From contig JADLZK010007836.1 of assembly GCA_015847255.1 (NCBI GenBank), positions 1-64,000 of the forward strand: 64,000 nucleotides of DNA, given 5' to 3'. The notes below the pieces were generated by a model that had not been told where the DNA came from, searched no databases, and saw only the letters and a program-made list of their open reading frames with translations. Source of the stretch: Hyparrhenia diplandra. Lineage: Eukaryota > Streptophyta > Magnoliopsida > Poales > Poaceae. Shown here one piece after another: positions 11,695-24,668 of the stretch (position 1 is the stretch's first letter; the number at the start of each line of letters is the position of its first letter). The translations under genes were made by a program, and so were the position numbers.

Positions 11695-14571
11695 TGTAAC
11701 ACCCGTGTTTTTGCATCATTTAAAAACCACTAAAAATTTGAACTTTTCGAATTACAACTAAAACTTGATTTATTTTCCGCCAAACCGAAACCCTATTTTT
11801 AAAAACACGCATTTAAATGCCACCATGTAGGAAGTAGCTCTCCTTTAAAATGCTTGTTGCCTGTTGAGCTTTATGGTCAAAAGGATGCAAGGTAAGTTCT
11901 AGATTTTATTTATGGAAGAATATCGCATGAGAATGATTTACGAATTTATTCGGGAATAATAAACACCGACACACATGTGTACCAAAAATATATATGAATA
12001 TTTTTATAATCACAATAAATAGATATTCTCGGCCATAAAGGTCACGGGAATATAAAGGTGCTTGTAAAAATATTTATAAAATATATAGTACACATGAAAT
12101 AACGAGAGCTTCGGGGAAAACGTGTGTGCATAAATATATAAATATTTCTGCAAGTACAATAGAATAAATATTTTCATGAATGAAAGTCATGAGAATGTAT
12201 ATGAGTGCTTGTACAAATATTTACAATACACACACACATGAAATAATAGGGAAAGGAAATAGGAAGAGGAATAAAAGAAAAGGAAATTCGGGGAAGGAGC
12301 TCGTGGGCTCAATCCCCTTCCGGCCCAGCGGCACCCCTTCCCTCCTTCTCAATCTTTTCTAGCCCAGCCTCCTTCTCCCTCTCTTCGTTTGGCCGCGACG
12401 CCAAGCGGCCGGCCCGACCACGAGGCCCCCGCATCCCGGCCCGACACGCGAAAGGGAAGGAAATCGAGCCCGATCCGCCTTCCTTCCCCTCCTTCTCACC
12501 AACAAGTGGGGCCCGACCGTCGGCTCCTCCTTCTTCCTAGGGACGACGTCCGCTCTACGACCGCGACCTGACATTACCTCCCGACCTCAGGTCGCGTCAA
12601 GGGGACAAGGCGACCTCCCACGGTGGGATCGTGACCATCTTTGTGGGGCTTCCGTATGCGGTCGTCTTCTTTGCAAAGACTCGCGCACCGTCTGCGGTGC
12701 GGTCAAAACCACCCCGCCACCGCCGCTACGGTGGCCGGCAACACATCGCCACGGCAAGCCGGACGAAATGGCGGCTTGCGAGATGGATGACAAGGGCGAA
12801 GCCCACAGCGACTCCACTAACCCTCTCGGCGGTCACATCGGACGCCTCCACCCGCACTGGCGGCCGGCGTCAACGTCTGGCCCGGCACCCGTGGCCTTGG
12901 ACGTAGTCCGCCGGCACCTAGCGTAGAACGACAAGACCGGATGACGGCGAGCTCGACGAAGCACAAGAGCGCCGCACGCGGCGGCCAGTCGCGACTTCGG
13001 CCGGAATCCAGCTGGAGGTCCATGCTATTGCAAACGCGGTCGGAAAAAAGCGGCCAGCGGAGAAAATAATATCTCCCGAGCTCCCCATGGACACGGCTAT
13101 AAATAGCCCCTCCGGAGCCGATCGACCTCGCCCAAGACAACCATAAGCTCCGCCATCGTCCAAACGCCGCGGTGCTCGCCCCTTTCCTCCCCTCTCCTCT
13201 CTTCGGCCTCGCTGAAGGATTTCCCCAAATCGGAACCGCCGTAGAGAAGAAGTCCGGAGCTCGCCACCTACAAGGTCGTCGTGGTCAGATTGGTCGGTGG
13301 TACGCATCACAAACTCCTCCTCTTTCATTTTTCCTAACTATCATGCTCGTATTGGCCTTGTAATGACCCGCCCGGCGCCCGTAGCCCGGACGCCGCCGGG
13401 ACCGCCACCATCGTGGGGCCACCCTCCTACCGTCGTCCCCAAGGCACGCCATTGTGTCGAGGAGGAGACGAGGGGCGTCTTTGACGACGGCGGCGAGCAG
13501 CGGGCGACGCCGAGCAACTCTGGTGAGGCTCGCCAAGCGCCGCCCAAGACGGGCGTCGCCGAGGGGCCGGCTCCCTTTCGCCGATTGACGCAGTCAAGGC
13601 CTCGACCAACGAAGCCGACACGCCGCGCTCGTTCCGTCTCCCACCGTCCCGAGCCGTTAGGGCAAACCCGTCGTACACGTGGCGCCCACGTGGCAGCCCG
13701 TGGCGTCCACTGGACCCACGTGGCGCCCATGCATATGAAGACATTCGTGTACATATTTGTAAAATGCTATGTCCACCCGATGCTTGTACCACGTAAGTTT
13801 ATAAATATACTTTCCCGAGTCAGAGAAAAATTCCTAGAAAATTTGTAAATTCATTATTTGATTTATAGAATTTTATCATGTAATTAGTTCCATTTTATTA
13901 CATGATAAAATTATATTATAATGTTACCCTAATGATTTAATTAGGGATTAATATTATAAAATCCATAACTCATGCAATTTAACTCCGTTTCGCGTGAAAC
14001 GACTTCCATAATTAATCTAAAATCTAGCTCTATGCATCTAACCCATTGCCACCATAATGTTCTATGTTTGTTTTATATGTCATAGTTCGAGCTAGGTTTA
14101 TCGCCGACAAGTAGATCCGACGACCCGATTAGGAGCTTCCGTTCGAAACAAAGCTAGAGACGTTCGACGTCGTTCCAATTTGTAAGAACCTCCCAGGCAA
14201 GTCCTTACCCCCTAATAATCTTGACCTAATTAATCAACCTAACCTTATAAGATGATGATCATGGTTTATGATATAGGAGTTCATAAGATGTTTGCTTAGG
14301 AGAAGGGCGTTGAAGCCCGGAATTCATCTATGCACAAGTATGCCCGTAGATGCAGGCGGTGTCATAGTTAATCCACCGCTTCTCGGTTGGCCAACTCGAT
14401 ATTGTAACCCTGGCTTGGTGACCCTTCGTTCGCCCTTTGTAAGCCCTTTCTATCCTATATTTCAACGACTCTGTTACTATTATTTACATTTTACCATTAT
14501 CTGTTACTAACGAGGCGTGTTTGTGGCGCAAACACGTGTGATTAACGACCCATTAAAAGTGGGGCGTGACA
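11695..14571 (+). repeat. 3' LTR with internal deletion
   Basis: Starts TGTAACACCC and ends GGGGCGTGACA. It aligns to the 5' LTR from about 11715 to 14275, then jumps to the part matching 7949 onward, so about 940 bases are absent. Because the 5' copy holds these bases, this is a post-insertion deletion or a conversion difference. It has its own TATA box at 13098-13105. Confidence 0.8.
13098..13105 (+). promoter_or_regulatory. LTR TATA box, 3' copy
   Basis: TATAAATA, identical to the 5' LTR copy at the equivalent position. In this LTR it could drive transcription outward toward the F-box cluster, which begins about 2 kb downstream. Confidence 0.5.
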
Positions 14572-15109
14572 TCAGCGGGGACACGGGGGCGCCCACGACG
14601 CTTAAAGATGTGGGAAGCTGGGCTGCGGTTGCGGCCGAGAAGCATAGCAAATGAGAGGTAGGGGGAGACTAGCGAGGCCGCAACAACGAGAGGGGGCGAA
14701 ACAATTTGGGCCGACCTAATTGGAGAAAAGAGAAGGGGAAAGAAGGGAAGGGGATTTGAAATTTTGGCCGGATCCGGGCCAATGGGCGAAAGGGGAGAAA
14801 AGAAAGGAGAAGAAAAGAATAGGCTTTTCATTTATATTTTCCAGAATTTTGCAAAGCCTTTTCAAAATGATTTTGAACTCAATTTCTCAATTTAGCCCAT
14901 GTTAACTCAACTATTTGGCCCAAGCCTATATGAACATTGCTAATATCCATCTCAAACCCTAGCCCAATCTTGCTTTCCCTCCTCTATCCACTAGCGCCGC
15001 GAAAGCCGTCGTCACCACACCGCACTGCCCGCACCGCTCCTTCCTCTCGCTTTCAGCGGCGCACGCCACCCGTTCGACGGAGCGCATGGCCGAGACCATA
15101 GCGCCTCCC
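14572..15109. other. Flank between LTR and F-box copy 1
   Basis: Contains a purine-rich stretch at about 14700-14820 and, from about 14940, sequence that leads into the first F-box gene. The C-rich tract with CCTCCTCTATCC near 14970-15000 could belong to that gene's 5' leader. No separate gene is seen. Confidence 0.4.
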
Positions 15110-17508
15110 ATGGCGAGGGGCTGACCGAATCAGCGACCTGCCCGAGGTCATCCTCGGCCACATCCTCTCACTGCTGCCGGCGCAGGATGCGGTGCGCACG
15201 TGCGTTCTCGCCCGGAGCTGGCGCAACCGCTGGCGGTCCGCGCCCGCCCTTCGCATCGCCTGCTCCCCGACTCGCACGGCGTCGAGGGCGCGTTCAGCCG
15301 CTTTGTCGACGGCCTGCTGCGCGTCCGCGGCGGGGCCCGCCCCTTGACTCCTGCGACTTCGATCTGGATGTGGAGCCGCTGACCTGCGATTTCAGCGAAC
15401 TGGAGAAGGACGGCAACAGCTGGATCCGCCGCGTGCTGGAGCTCAATGTCCGCGAGCTCCGGTTCCGAGTCTACTGCGACATTGAGTTTCCCATGATGCA
15501 TGACTTTAGTCCTCTCTCCTCCCAGCATCTCACGAGCTTGGAGCTCACGGTTTTTTGCCCAGTACAAGGCCGATATTCTTGATTTCTCTGGATGCTCGGC
15601 TCTGGAGAGTCTCAGGATGGAGGAATGCTCCTTTTCTTCTACCATGGAAATGCACTCCCCCTCCCTGAAGCATCTGAGTATTAAAAAGTTCAACTTTGAT
15701 ATCAAGTCCCGCATGTGGATGTCGTTCCCCAGCCTCGTCTCATTCGAGTTCATTGATAACTTCTGAAGGACTCCAATGCTTGAAAGAATGCCGCATTTGG
15801 AAACTGCAAATGTTCAATTCGGTGATCGTTGCTCTGATCTATGTCAAAATGGTCGCTTGGATGATTGTGGAGATGCTTCCTGTAGGGGTTGTTTACATTA
15901 TCCTCATGGTTCGGGCTGCATGTTTCTTCGAGGCTTGGTTCAAGCTACATCCTTGAATTTGTCAGCTTTTTCCTGAGATGGTACGCTTTGCACCTGCATC
16001 ATCTCCTGTTTTTGGTTTTGCAATTGTATTTCAGTTGTTCCTTTCAAATGCCCTGATTTCAGCCAAACATAAGCAGTAGTTTGTTGACGGCTGCCTTGTC
16101 ATATGCTTAATTAGTTCATTACTGAAAATTGTGTGCTTCTGTAGTTACTGATGTTGTTCCACTAAATGAGAGGTCTGGTTATTGATTTGTGACTTAGATT
16201 CAGAATGCATTGCTCAGATTAGAAACTAGTGGATTGTTTTTGTATATATTTGTTTACATGCACATTTATGAAAGATATGAAGTATAAACCTTTTTACCTG
16301 GCTTACTAACCATGATGTGTTTCAAGCATGTAATATTTTTTTTCATGGTATTGATTATTTGACTTTACGTCCTTGTACTTTTCCCAGTATGTTTTGAACA
16401 GGGATTTGAAATGGTGCCCTGCATTTAACAAGTTAAAGACTTTGGTGCTTAGCAAATGGTTTGTGTCTACTGACCTCAGTGCACTGATTTGGTTCCTTCA
16501 CAACACCCCTCTTCTGGAGAAGCTTACTCTTGAATTTCCAGAGGTGCTCTTATTAACTTGTTACTCTGTATCACATATTGGTTTATTTTTGTTTTGTTTA
16601 TTAATTGAGTACATTATTCATTTGCTTCCGGCACGCAAGACATTCATGCCAATAGAGGGAAGTGACAATCCATTGAAAAATCAATTGCACCTAGCCATCT
16701 TCAGAATAGTCATCTTCGGAATGTTGAAACCAAATGCTACTATGTTGATGGGATAGTACTTAAAGTCTTGAAGGTCTTGAATGCTAATGGCATACCGCAG
16801 GCGAAAATCAGAATTCAATGTTCAGGTCGTAAGTTATCTATGAACTGGAATGCTTCTTTTGTGCAGTTACTAATATGTTTTCAAAACAAAGTGTTATCTG
16901 TACCCAACTATGTGTGTTCTGATTTATCATAATTTACGTATTGCATTTTGCATCAAATAGTTGACATTAACAATTAATGTTGTGATTTATCATTAGATTA
17001 GTACTATAATTTGTAACGGTTATGAATGTTGTTCTGCTTCTATACTAATATATATTAGTATAGATCTCTATGAAGTCCATTGTGATTGAATTTGCTGCCA
17101 TCAGATATGCTTATACAAATAAACATGTCTAACTCTGATTCTATATTGAAGATATGCTTCTCCTTTGTATCTTGAAAATATGATTTTAGTCTTCCAATTG
17201 TACCTACATTTGCGTGTGTGGCAGTTCATTATATTTGTGCACTTATGCTCTTCTCTAGGAACTGGACATATATAAAACCACAACAAAATTATCTCAGCAT
17301 CCTCTAGTTTTCTGATTTTTGAACATACAGGTCCAAGTGTGGCTCTTATTACTAGACTAGAGGCAACTTTCTGTTTTTATGAAATTCTTTCCATCTCCAA
17401 TTTTTGTAGTTAATTTGTACAAAATTTTCTCTCCAGGTTAATTGTTCTTTTTCTTTCCCGTTATATATTACAGGTTATAGCTTTGTGTGTACTGACATCA
17501 ACAAGTAG
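15110..17508 (+). pseudogene. F-box/FBD-LRR gene, copy 1, frameshifted
   Basis: Four exons can be placed by comparison with the other two copies: about 15110-15980, 16388-16543, 16631-16825 and 17474-17508. Exon 1 encodes the F-box (ADRISDLPEVILGHILSLL, then DAVRTCVLARSWRNRWRS) and leucine-rich segments (LKHLSIKKFNF) ending LDDCGDASCRGC. Exon 2 gives FNKLKTLVLSKWF and LLEKLTLEFPE. Exon 3 is the FBD part and exon 4 adds a short tail, FVCTDINK and a stop. Such proteins are substrate receptors of SCF ubiquitin ligases. Two bases are missing at the ATG compared with copy 3, giving TGA as codon 5. More shifts follow in exon 1 and near 15970. The exon 3 acceptor AG reads CG, and exon 3 is rearranged. 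It is non-functional as written. Confidence 0.75.
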
Positions 17509-18823
17509 ATGTGAGAAGTACCAGGCCGTTGATGACCCTAGTAGATTATTGAAGGTAACTGGAACGTTGGAACATTTATGCAGTTGTGTTTTCTGACTGT
17601 CTAATTGGATCATGCCCTGTTATTCCATTGTAGTTTACCTTGCATCACAAATTAGTTGTGTCACATTTGGTTAATGACTTGGCAAGACAAACTTATCCTG
17701 TCTTAATTGCATTGTGGATCTTTCTTTGTGTCGTTCACTTTTGGAATCATTGTTTTCAGTACCATAACCTTTTTTGAAATCTATGCAGTTCTGCACCTTT
17801 ACAGTTAGCAAGGATGCCACCGTCTACGGCACCTTTTTATTTCCTCTATGGGTCATTGACATCGGTCTGCAGCAACCAGATGCAAAGACTGCCAACAGGT
17901 GAAGAAAAGTGTCATTGCGTCAGCTTCTCCATGGGACCGTTCATATAGACTAATTTGCTGATCGCCTTTGATGACTGCTAAGAGACAATGCCCCTACTGG
18001 TGGGCTTTGATTTCCTTCTATCTCTATGTTCAGTTCGGTCATCCTGTCTGCTTAGTGCAAACCCCGCCTACATGTTCGTTAATGTACTGTGTGTAACATG
18101 ATGCCTATGAGATGCTTGATCAGGGGATCAGCACTTAATATGTGAATCAATGTCAGTGTGTGTAATATCCAGACACACATCCCTCTATGTATGATTATGT
18201 ATCATGGCTACAATTCCTTGACAGAACTTGTTTCTCGTGAACATGTTACTTTGTTTGATGCATCCCTCTGTTGTTTGATGCATCCCTCGTTGTTGTGCGC
18301 CTTTTTTCTTCAGTTGACTAGAGTTATTAGATGGAAAACAAAAGGAAATGGCTAGAGTTGGAAAGTTGTCTCGGTGCAGTTAACCATTTAGATCATGTAA
18401 TGGGCCGAAGTGATGTCCGATCATGCTTGCTAGTAATCCGATTAACAACCCGTTATGGTGACTTTTGATTTGTTCTTAGCAGACACATCTCAACTAGGGC
18501 ATTTTGTGTGCCAAATTGAGAAGTATACTAGTGAAATATATGTACAAGATGGAAAAATGCTGTTTTAGAACTCTGTTCCAGAAGATAAACCCTGAACTTT
18601 AATTAGTTAACCAAAATTGATTAATCAATATACTGATTTTGAACTCTGAAACTGGATCAAGATTCAGAATATTTTACCAAAGTTCGAAACCTTGGATCCC
18701 GAAACCCTTAGATCTTCTGATGATGAGCCTTAGAGCAATGCTGTAGAGCACAGATCAATGAACAACTTTCAGTAAGATGGAACATGCTGCTCATACACGA
18801 AGTTGAGAGATAGAGAGGGTTGA
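17509..18823. repeat. 3' part of tandem unit 1
   Basis: No independent gene. Several stretches recur behind the other two F-box copies, for example the sequence at 17810-18030 with ACTGCCAACAGGTG and AGACAATGCCCCTACTGG (compare 21840-22080 and 27230-27470), and 18340-18515 (compare 27950-28130). This is either a spliced 3' untranslated region or duplicated downstream DNA. Confidence 0.55.
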
Positions 18824-19123
18824 AGTGGCCGGTTTCAGTCAGGGGAGATGGACATCACCGGCAGCAGCAGCCTGCCTGCCTGCTTCACCGTCGACCGCCT
18901 TCTTCCAACGCCGTGCTCGCTCGCATGGACACGTAGCAGCATGCGTGGCTCGATTCAAGCAGGAGCTGGCAATGTCCTCCACCTGTTGGATAAGCCCCTG
19001 CCCCGCCGCCTTCCGTGTCTCTTTCTCCCATTCTCCCTCTGGTTTGCCGTCGAGCTGCCGCCGGCCGTCGAGCAATTCCTCCCAACGCCGGAGAAGCCGT
19101 CGCGGTCGCCTGGCTGACAGCAG

Positions 19124-21561
19124 ATGGAGAGTGGGGCTGACCGAATCAGTGACCCCCGGAGGGCGACCTCCACCACATCCTCTCGCTCCTGCCGGCGCAG
19201 GACGCCGTGCGCACGTGCGTTCTCGCCCGGAGGTGGCGCGACCTCTGGCGGTCCGCGCCCGCCGTCCGCTTCGCCTACTCCACCGGCGAGGCCAGCCGCA
19301 TCGAAGCATTCGCCGCCTTCGTCGACGGCGTGCTTGGCGTCCGCGGCGGCGGCGGGGCCCGCCCCTGGACTCCTGCGACTTCGATCTGGATGTGGTGGAG
19401 CTGACGCTCCCCCTTTTCGATCTGGCGGCGCACGGCAACAGCTGGATCCGCCGCGTGCTGCAGCTCAAGGTCAGGAGCTCCGGTTCCGACTCTCCTCCCA
19501 GTCCCACATCTTCCGCGGGCCCTTTGAGCTAGACGATGCGCCCTTCCGTTCCCACCACCTCACGAGCTTGGAGCTCATGGGTGTCGAAGCCATCGACCTT
19601 GATTTCTCTGGATGCCCGGCGCTGCAGAGGCTCAAGATGGAGGAGTCCTCCTTTTGTTCGACGGCCATTGGTATGAGTTCCCCCTCCGTGAAGCATGTGA
19701 GCATCAAATCCTGCTGCATTTTCCCCGAATGGCGCGACGCAATGTCATTCCCCAGACTTGTCTCGTTCGAGTTCATTAAAAATTCAGGGAATGCTCCAAT
19801 CCTTGGAAGGATGCCCTACTTGAAACTGCAAGAATCGGATTCGATCATGTTGACGATGACCGATGTATAAATGGTCGATTCGATGATTGTGGAGATGCTG
19901 CCTGTCGGGGTTGTTTTCATTACTATGGTCCTGCTGGTTCGGCTGCGTGTTTCTTCAAGGCTTGGCTGAAGCTACACACTTAAATTTGTCTGCTTATCCT
20001 GATATGGTATGCTTTCAGCTGCGTCCCCTGTTTTTGGTTTTGCGATTGTGTTGACGTTCATAACTGTGTTTCACTTGTTCCTTTCAAATGATCTGATTCT
20101 TTCAATCAAACATCACCCATGGTTCATTACTGAAACTTGTGTGATATTGTTCAATTGAAAATGAGAGTTATCGATTTGTGATCTTATATTCAGAATGTGT
20201 TGCTTAGATTACAAAACAGAGGATTGTTTTTGTATATATTAGTTTAGATGCACATCTACAAAAGATATCAAGTCTAAACCCTTTTTTTAACCTGGCTTAC
20301 TAACCAGGATGTGTTTGAAGCTTGTAATATTATTTTTTTCATGGTATTCATTATTTGACTTTACGTCTATGTACTTTTCCTAGTATGTTCTCAACAGGGA
20401 TTTGAAATGGTGTCCTGCATTTAACAAGTTAAAGACTTTGGTGCTTAGCAAAGGGTTTCTGTCACTGACCTCAGTCCACTGATTTGTTCCTCCACCACGC
20501 CCCTCTTCTAGAGAAGCTTACACTTGAAATTTCAAAGGTGCTCTCATTAGCTTTCTACTCTGTACCAGATATCTAGCTTTTATTTTGCTTTTGTTTGTTA
20601 GTTGGGTAAATTATTCATTTCCTTAGGAACATAAGACCTTGATGGGAACCGAGGGAAATTACAATCCATTGGAAAACTCAGTTGCACCTAGCCATCTTCA
20701 GATTGTTGAAATCATATGCGAAGATGTTGATGAGATAGTACTCAGAGTCTTGGAGGTCTTGAATGCTAATGGCATACCATGGTGGAAAATCAGAATCCAG
20801 TGTTCAGGTTATAAGTTATCTATGTAATGTCATGATTCTTTTGTGTAGTTGTCCATACGTGTTACAAAACCAAGTGTCATCAATTATCAAGTATGTGTTT
20901 TCTGATTTATCACAGTTTATGCTATTGCATTTTGCATTGGGTAGCTGAGATTTACGATTTGTGTATGTTGTTAGATACTCTTGATAATTGATGTTACAAC
21001 ACCAGGTCTATACTCTTGAATGCTCTTCTGCTTCTATCTATATATGCAAAGCATTTCTTTTTGGAAAGTATAGACCTGTATCGAGTACATTTTGATTGAA
21101 TTTTCTGTCATCGGATCCTCCCTATACAAATAAACATGTTAAACTCTGATTCTATATTGAAGCCATGCTTCCCCTTGAAAATCTGGAATATGCTTGTGTC
21201 TTGAATGTTATCTTTTCTCTGCCATTGTATGTACATTTTTATCTTGTGTGTTCGGTTCTTTATATTTGTGCACATATGCTTTTTCTTTAGGACTCAAAAC
21301 ATAACAACAAAAAAATATCGCAGCATCATCTAGTTGTCTGATCTTGGACATGCAGGTTTAAGTGTGGCTCTTATTATTAGAAGAGGCATTTTTCTGTATT
21401 TATGAAATGCTTCCCATGTTAAAAAATAATAATTTGTACAAAGTTTTCTCTCCAGTTTAATTTTCCTTTTATTTCCCTCATCAGCTGTACTGATATTATT
21501 CTCTCTTGTTTAATAATCCTTGTCTTTCCCTTTATCTCTTTCAGGTTATAATTTGTACTAA
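19124..21561 (+). pseudogene. F-box/FBD-LRR gene, copy 2, frameshifted
   Basis: Exons at about 19124-20006, 20384-20537, 20627-20807 and 21545-21561 by comparison with copies 1 and 3. The ATG gives MESGADRISD. A missing base then moves the F-box helix (ILSLLPAQDAVRTCVLARRWRDLWRS) to a second frame. A third frame carries the stretch with SWIRRVLQLKV. The LRR part (LQRLKMEESSF, VKHVSIKSC) returns to the first frame. Exon 2 is 154 bases instead of 156 and contains an in-frame stop. Exon 3 (181 bases) is open and gives a clean FBD domain: APSHLQIVEIICEDVDEIVL, then IPWWKIRIQCSG. Exon 4 has lost bases and ends early. The role would be SCF substrate recognition, but as written no complete protein is made. 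Confidence 0.75.
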
Positions 21562-22770
21562 TACCAACAAGCAGAAGTCCCAGGCTGTTGATGACCCTAG
21601 TTGATTATTTATAAGGTAAATAAATGGAACATTTATGCAGTTGTGTTTTCTGACTTTGTCTATAGGTTCCACTTCCCCTGTTCTGCCAAGTGCACTTTAC
21701 CTTGCACACATTTGGTTAATGGTTTTGCAAGATAAACTTATCCTGTCATAATTGCAATGCCGATCTTCCTTTGTGTCCTACACTTTTGGGAACATTGTTT
21801 TCAGTACCATACAATTCAAACAAATTGATGCAGTTATGCACTTTTACAGTAACCAAGGATGCCATTGTTAGTGTTTACCATTCAGTCCGTTTCACTATTA
21901 AGTATGACACCTTTTTTTATTTTCTTTATTGGTTGGTCTGCAGCAACTAGACGCAAACACTGTCAACAGGTGAACAATAGTGTCGTTCAGTCAGCTTCTC
22001 CATGTGACCGGTCAGATAGACTTCTTCGCTGCTCTGCTTTGTGGACTGTTAAGAAACAATGCCCCTACTGGTGGCATTGATTTCCTTTCATCTCTATTTT
22101 CTGCTCGGTGATCCTGTGTGCTTAGTAAAACCTCACCTATTTGTTCCTTAATGCACTGCGTGTAACATGATGCCTATGAGATGTTTGATCAGGATCAGCA
22201 CTTAATATGTGAATCAATGTCAGTTAGTGTAATATCTGTACTTGCATCTCTCTATGTATGATTATATATCATGGCTACAATTCCTGATGAAAGGACAAAA
22301 ACTCTTTTAAATTGTGTTTATATCAGGTTTCCTTGATGTATTGGTGGTCTTTTTTTTCTCTTTGTTGATTCCATTTCTACTCTTGATTTAGCACCAGAGG
22401 ATGTAAGCTTTCTATAAAATGTAGGTTTCAGTAATGGGATGAAAGGACAACAATTTTTTCTACTGTTTTTGTCCTTGATGTATCATACATTCCACCTGGG
22501 ATGTAAGCTTTTTGTAATGTAGGTTTCAGGACTAGAAAGTAGGCACACATTGGCTTTTCATGTTATTATATATACACGTATGTTTTTATATTTAAAGCAA
22601 TTGGTTTCCTGTCTTACACTATCACTATCAGGGAACATCTGGTTCTTTACTGTCATGCCCCATGCCTTATGAATACCTGGACTACCGAAACATACTAGGC
22701 TGAACTATATTACACTATCAGAGAACATCTAATTCCAGGATTATATTTATGCTCATATACAATCGTGAGA

Positions 22771-22771
<1 letters not shown>
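21562..22771. repeat. 3' part of tandem unit 2 plus unique tail
   Basis: From 21840 to about 22290 it matches the downstream parts of units 1 and 3. Beyond that are two near-copies of GATGTAAGCTTT...TGTAGGTTTCAG at about 22399 and 22500, a short local direct repeat. No gene is visible. Confidence 0.5.

Positions 22772-22803
<32 letters not shown>
22772..22803 (+). repeat. Poly-A tract, 32 bases
   Basis: An uninterrupted run of 32 A. It could be the tail of a retroposed sequence or a simple homopolymer. I could not find a target duplication or a recognisable SINE or LINE end next to it. Confidence 0.6.
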
Positions 22804-22807
<4 letters not shown>

Positions 22808-22872
22808 CATCTGGTTGTTTTTTACGTGCATCCTTTAAATGAAACTGTGGCAATGCATGGACACTATACTAG

Positions 22873-23645
22873 TTATTCAATAAAAGTTTCATATATAAAA
22901 CTTTGGAAACTATACATATATATGAATTTCGTTTTTGTCCCAACTTAATTTTCGTTTTGTCCCACATACCCTTTCCCTTTCGTCCGTCTTCCGTTTGATT
23001 TTGTCTGTTTGAGTGCACAGACTTGTGGGACCCGTAGGTGAAAATGTCCATGATGCCCTTTCACCTAGGCACGCAACTCTCCTTTTTTCTCTCTGTGACC
23101 ATGACCGCTTCTCATCTCCCACCCGTGACCACGACCGCACCTCCCGTACCGGTGAAACCCTAGCTTCCCGAAGCGCAGCGGCGGCGCATCCAATGGGCGT
23201 TGGCGACGGCGCGCGGTCGTGAATCCCGGCAGGGGCGGCATACATCCCGCCCCACGGAGGTGGGGCGGGCGCCGCCGAATCCAGCTGGCGGGCGCGCCCG
23301 GGCGGGCTCCGCACGGGCGGGCACGATTCTCGGGGCCTCCAGCGGCGCACGCGATTCCGAGGTGAGGGCAGGCCTCAAGCAGCGGCGGCGGCACATCCCT
23401 GCTCGTCCAGACGGGCCTCAGGGAAGCGGGTTTCTAGTCAAGACAACAGCCACAAGGTCCAAAACAACTCCCAGAATAGTATGTGAGCCTAGGGGCATTC
23501 CTGTTTTTTGTCAATGGAGTTAACCTCCGTACCTCCAAAACTTGGATGAGAAGGGTACCTAGGACAAAAAAAAATAGGTATACAGGTCAAGAAATTTTTT
23601 TTGAGGGGCACACAGGACCAATCAAACTTTTATAAGAGCATAGAA
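22873..23645. mobile_element. Putative DNA element with GC-rich interior
   Basis: The two ends look like imperfect inverted copies of each other. On the left ATAAAAGTTTCAT is followed by TTTTTGTCCC and CATACCCTTT; the complement of the right end reads ATAAAAGTTTGAT, then TTTTTGTCC and TACCCTT. Between them, 23065-23450 is strongly GC-rich and codon-like, unlike the flanks, which suggests a captured gene fragment. The ends are divergent and no target duplication was confirmed. Confidence 0.35.
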
Positions 23646-23950
23646 GGAAAACTCTCTCCCTTTTTCGTGTACATGCGGTCCCTGCAGGAGCCTAGAAGAA
23701 TCAGTGGACCGTGGGGCAGGGCAGGAGGAGGAGCACGGACGTCGTAGATAAACGATCAGACGGCAAAATTGAGGGTGACGTGGCCTCATAAGAAAGCAGA
23801 AAATGTTGCATAGGATTAAGATAGATGGTAGATAATATTAACATTTATATCTCTAAGTACTCCTATGTTGTTTACGAAAACATATAACATGACTGATTTA
23901 ATCATGTTTCTTTTGAATTATAATCAATGTCACCATCCTCTTGTAGCATA

Positions 23951-24210
23951 CTCCCCTCTGTCCCTTTTTAGATGTCAGCTGTGGGGGTGCGTCTCTGGCC
24001 AATTTTTTTCAACTTTGACTAGATTTGTAGAAAATACGTGCAACATTTATATCTTCAAATAAATTTATTAAAAAACTTGGCTTAAAAGATCTTTCCGATG
24101 ATACTAATTACTTAACATGAATATTTATATATTTTAATATATAATTGCGGAAGTTTGAAAACGTTGACTTCTGAAAAGCGAGAATGACATCTATTTAGAG
24201 ATGGAGGGAG
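23951..24210. mobile_element. Stowaway-type MITE
   Basis: Terminal inverted repeats: left CTCCCCTCTGTCCCTTTTTA and right GATGGAGGGAG, flanked by TA on both sides (23949-23950 and 24211-24212). Length 260 bases and AT-rich interior. These match the Stowaway/mariner group of grass MITEs. Confidence 0.8.
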
Positions 24211-24668
24211 TAGATCCTAAACAATTTGTCATACATTTTTAATCAAACTTAAAAATGTAACTCCTCAAGGTGTGAGACGTGCACTTATTTTAGGATAGCG
24301 CGCAAAGGGGAGAAAAAAAAAGATACGGATACTGAGAGGAGGAGGTAAAAACATGGTAGAAATTTTTCTTGTTATTAATAGAAAAAAGGAAAAAAAAAAA
24401 GAAAAATAGATATAAATATTGTTTTGCTAAACGGGTTCACTGAAACAGACTTAACTCAGTGAAACTATTTATTAGAACCAAATAAAAAAATTACTGTTTC
24501 AGTAATTCGCAGCTATCCCTTGAAATCCCACGATAGTGAGAAACCACACTACAGTCACTCACACTTCATCTCGCCCCCGTCTCCTTCGTCCACCTTTCAG
24601 CGGCGGCGCGCCGACCGCCCGCAACCTGTTCGACGGAGCGACTGGCCGAGACCCCAGCGCTGCCTCCC

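Larger units (their letters stand above)
4432..14571 (+). mobile_element. Long-LTR gypsy-like retrotransposon, apparently non-autonomous
   Basis: Two direct repeats, 4432-8248 and 11695-14571, flank an internal region of about 3.4 kb. Right after the first repeat is a primer-binding site resembling the complement of initiator tRNA-Met. Just before the second is a purine-rich tract, followed by the LTR start TGTAACACCC. LTRs of 3-4 kb with this start are known from the Tekay/Del group of grass gypsy elements; assigning this element there is inference. No protease, reverse transcriptase, RNase H or integrase motif is visible inside, so it resembles a large retrotransposon derivative mobilised in trans. 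The 5' LTR lacks about 20 bases of its start and the 3' LTR lacks about 940 internal bases. No target duplication can be checked because the 5' end is lost. Confidence 0.8.

Noticed and set aside
18839..19507. 222-codon minus-strand frame
   Set aside because: It lies antisense to exon 1 of F-box copy 2, whose GC-rich codons create open frames on the other strand. Composition is Arg-rich without domains.
22772..22803. Poly-A as proof of a retrocopy
   Set aside because: No processed gene, LINE end or target duplication found beside it.
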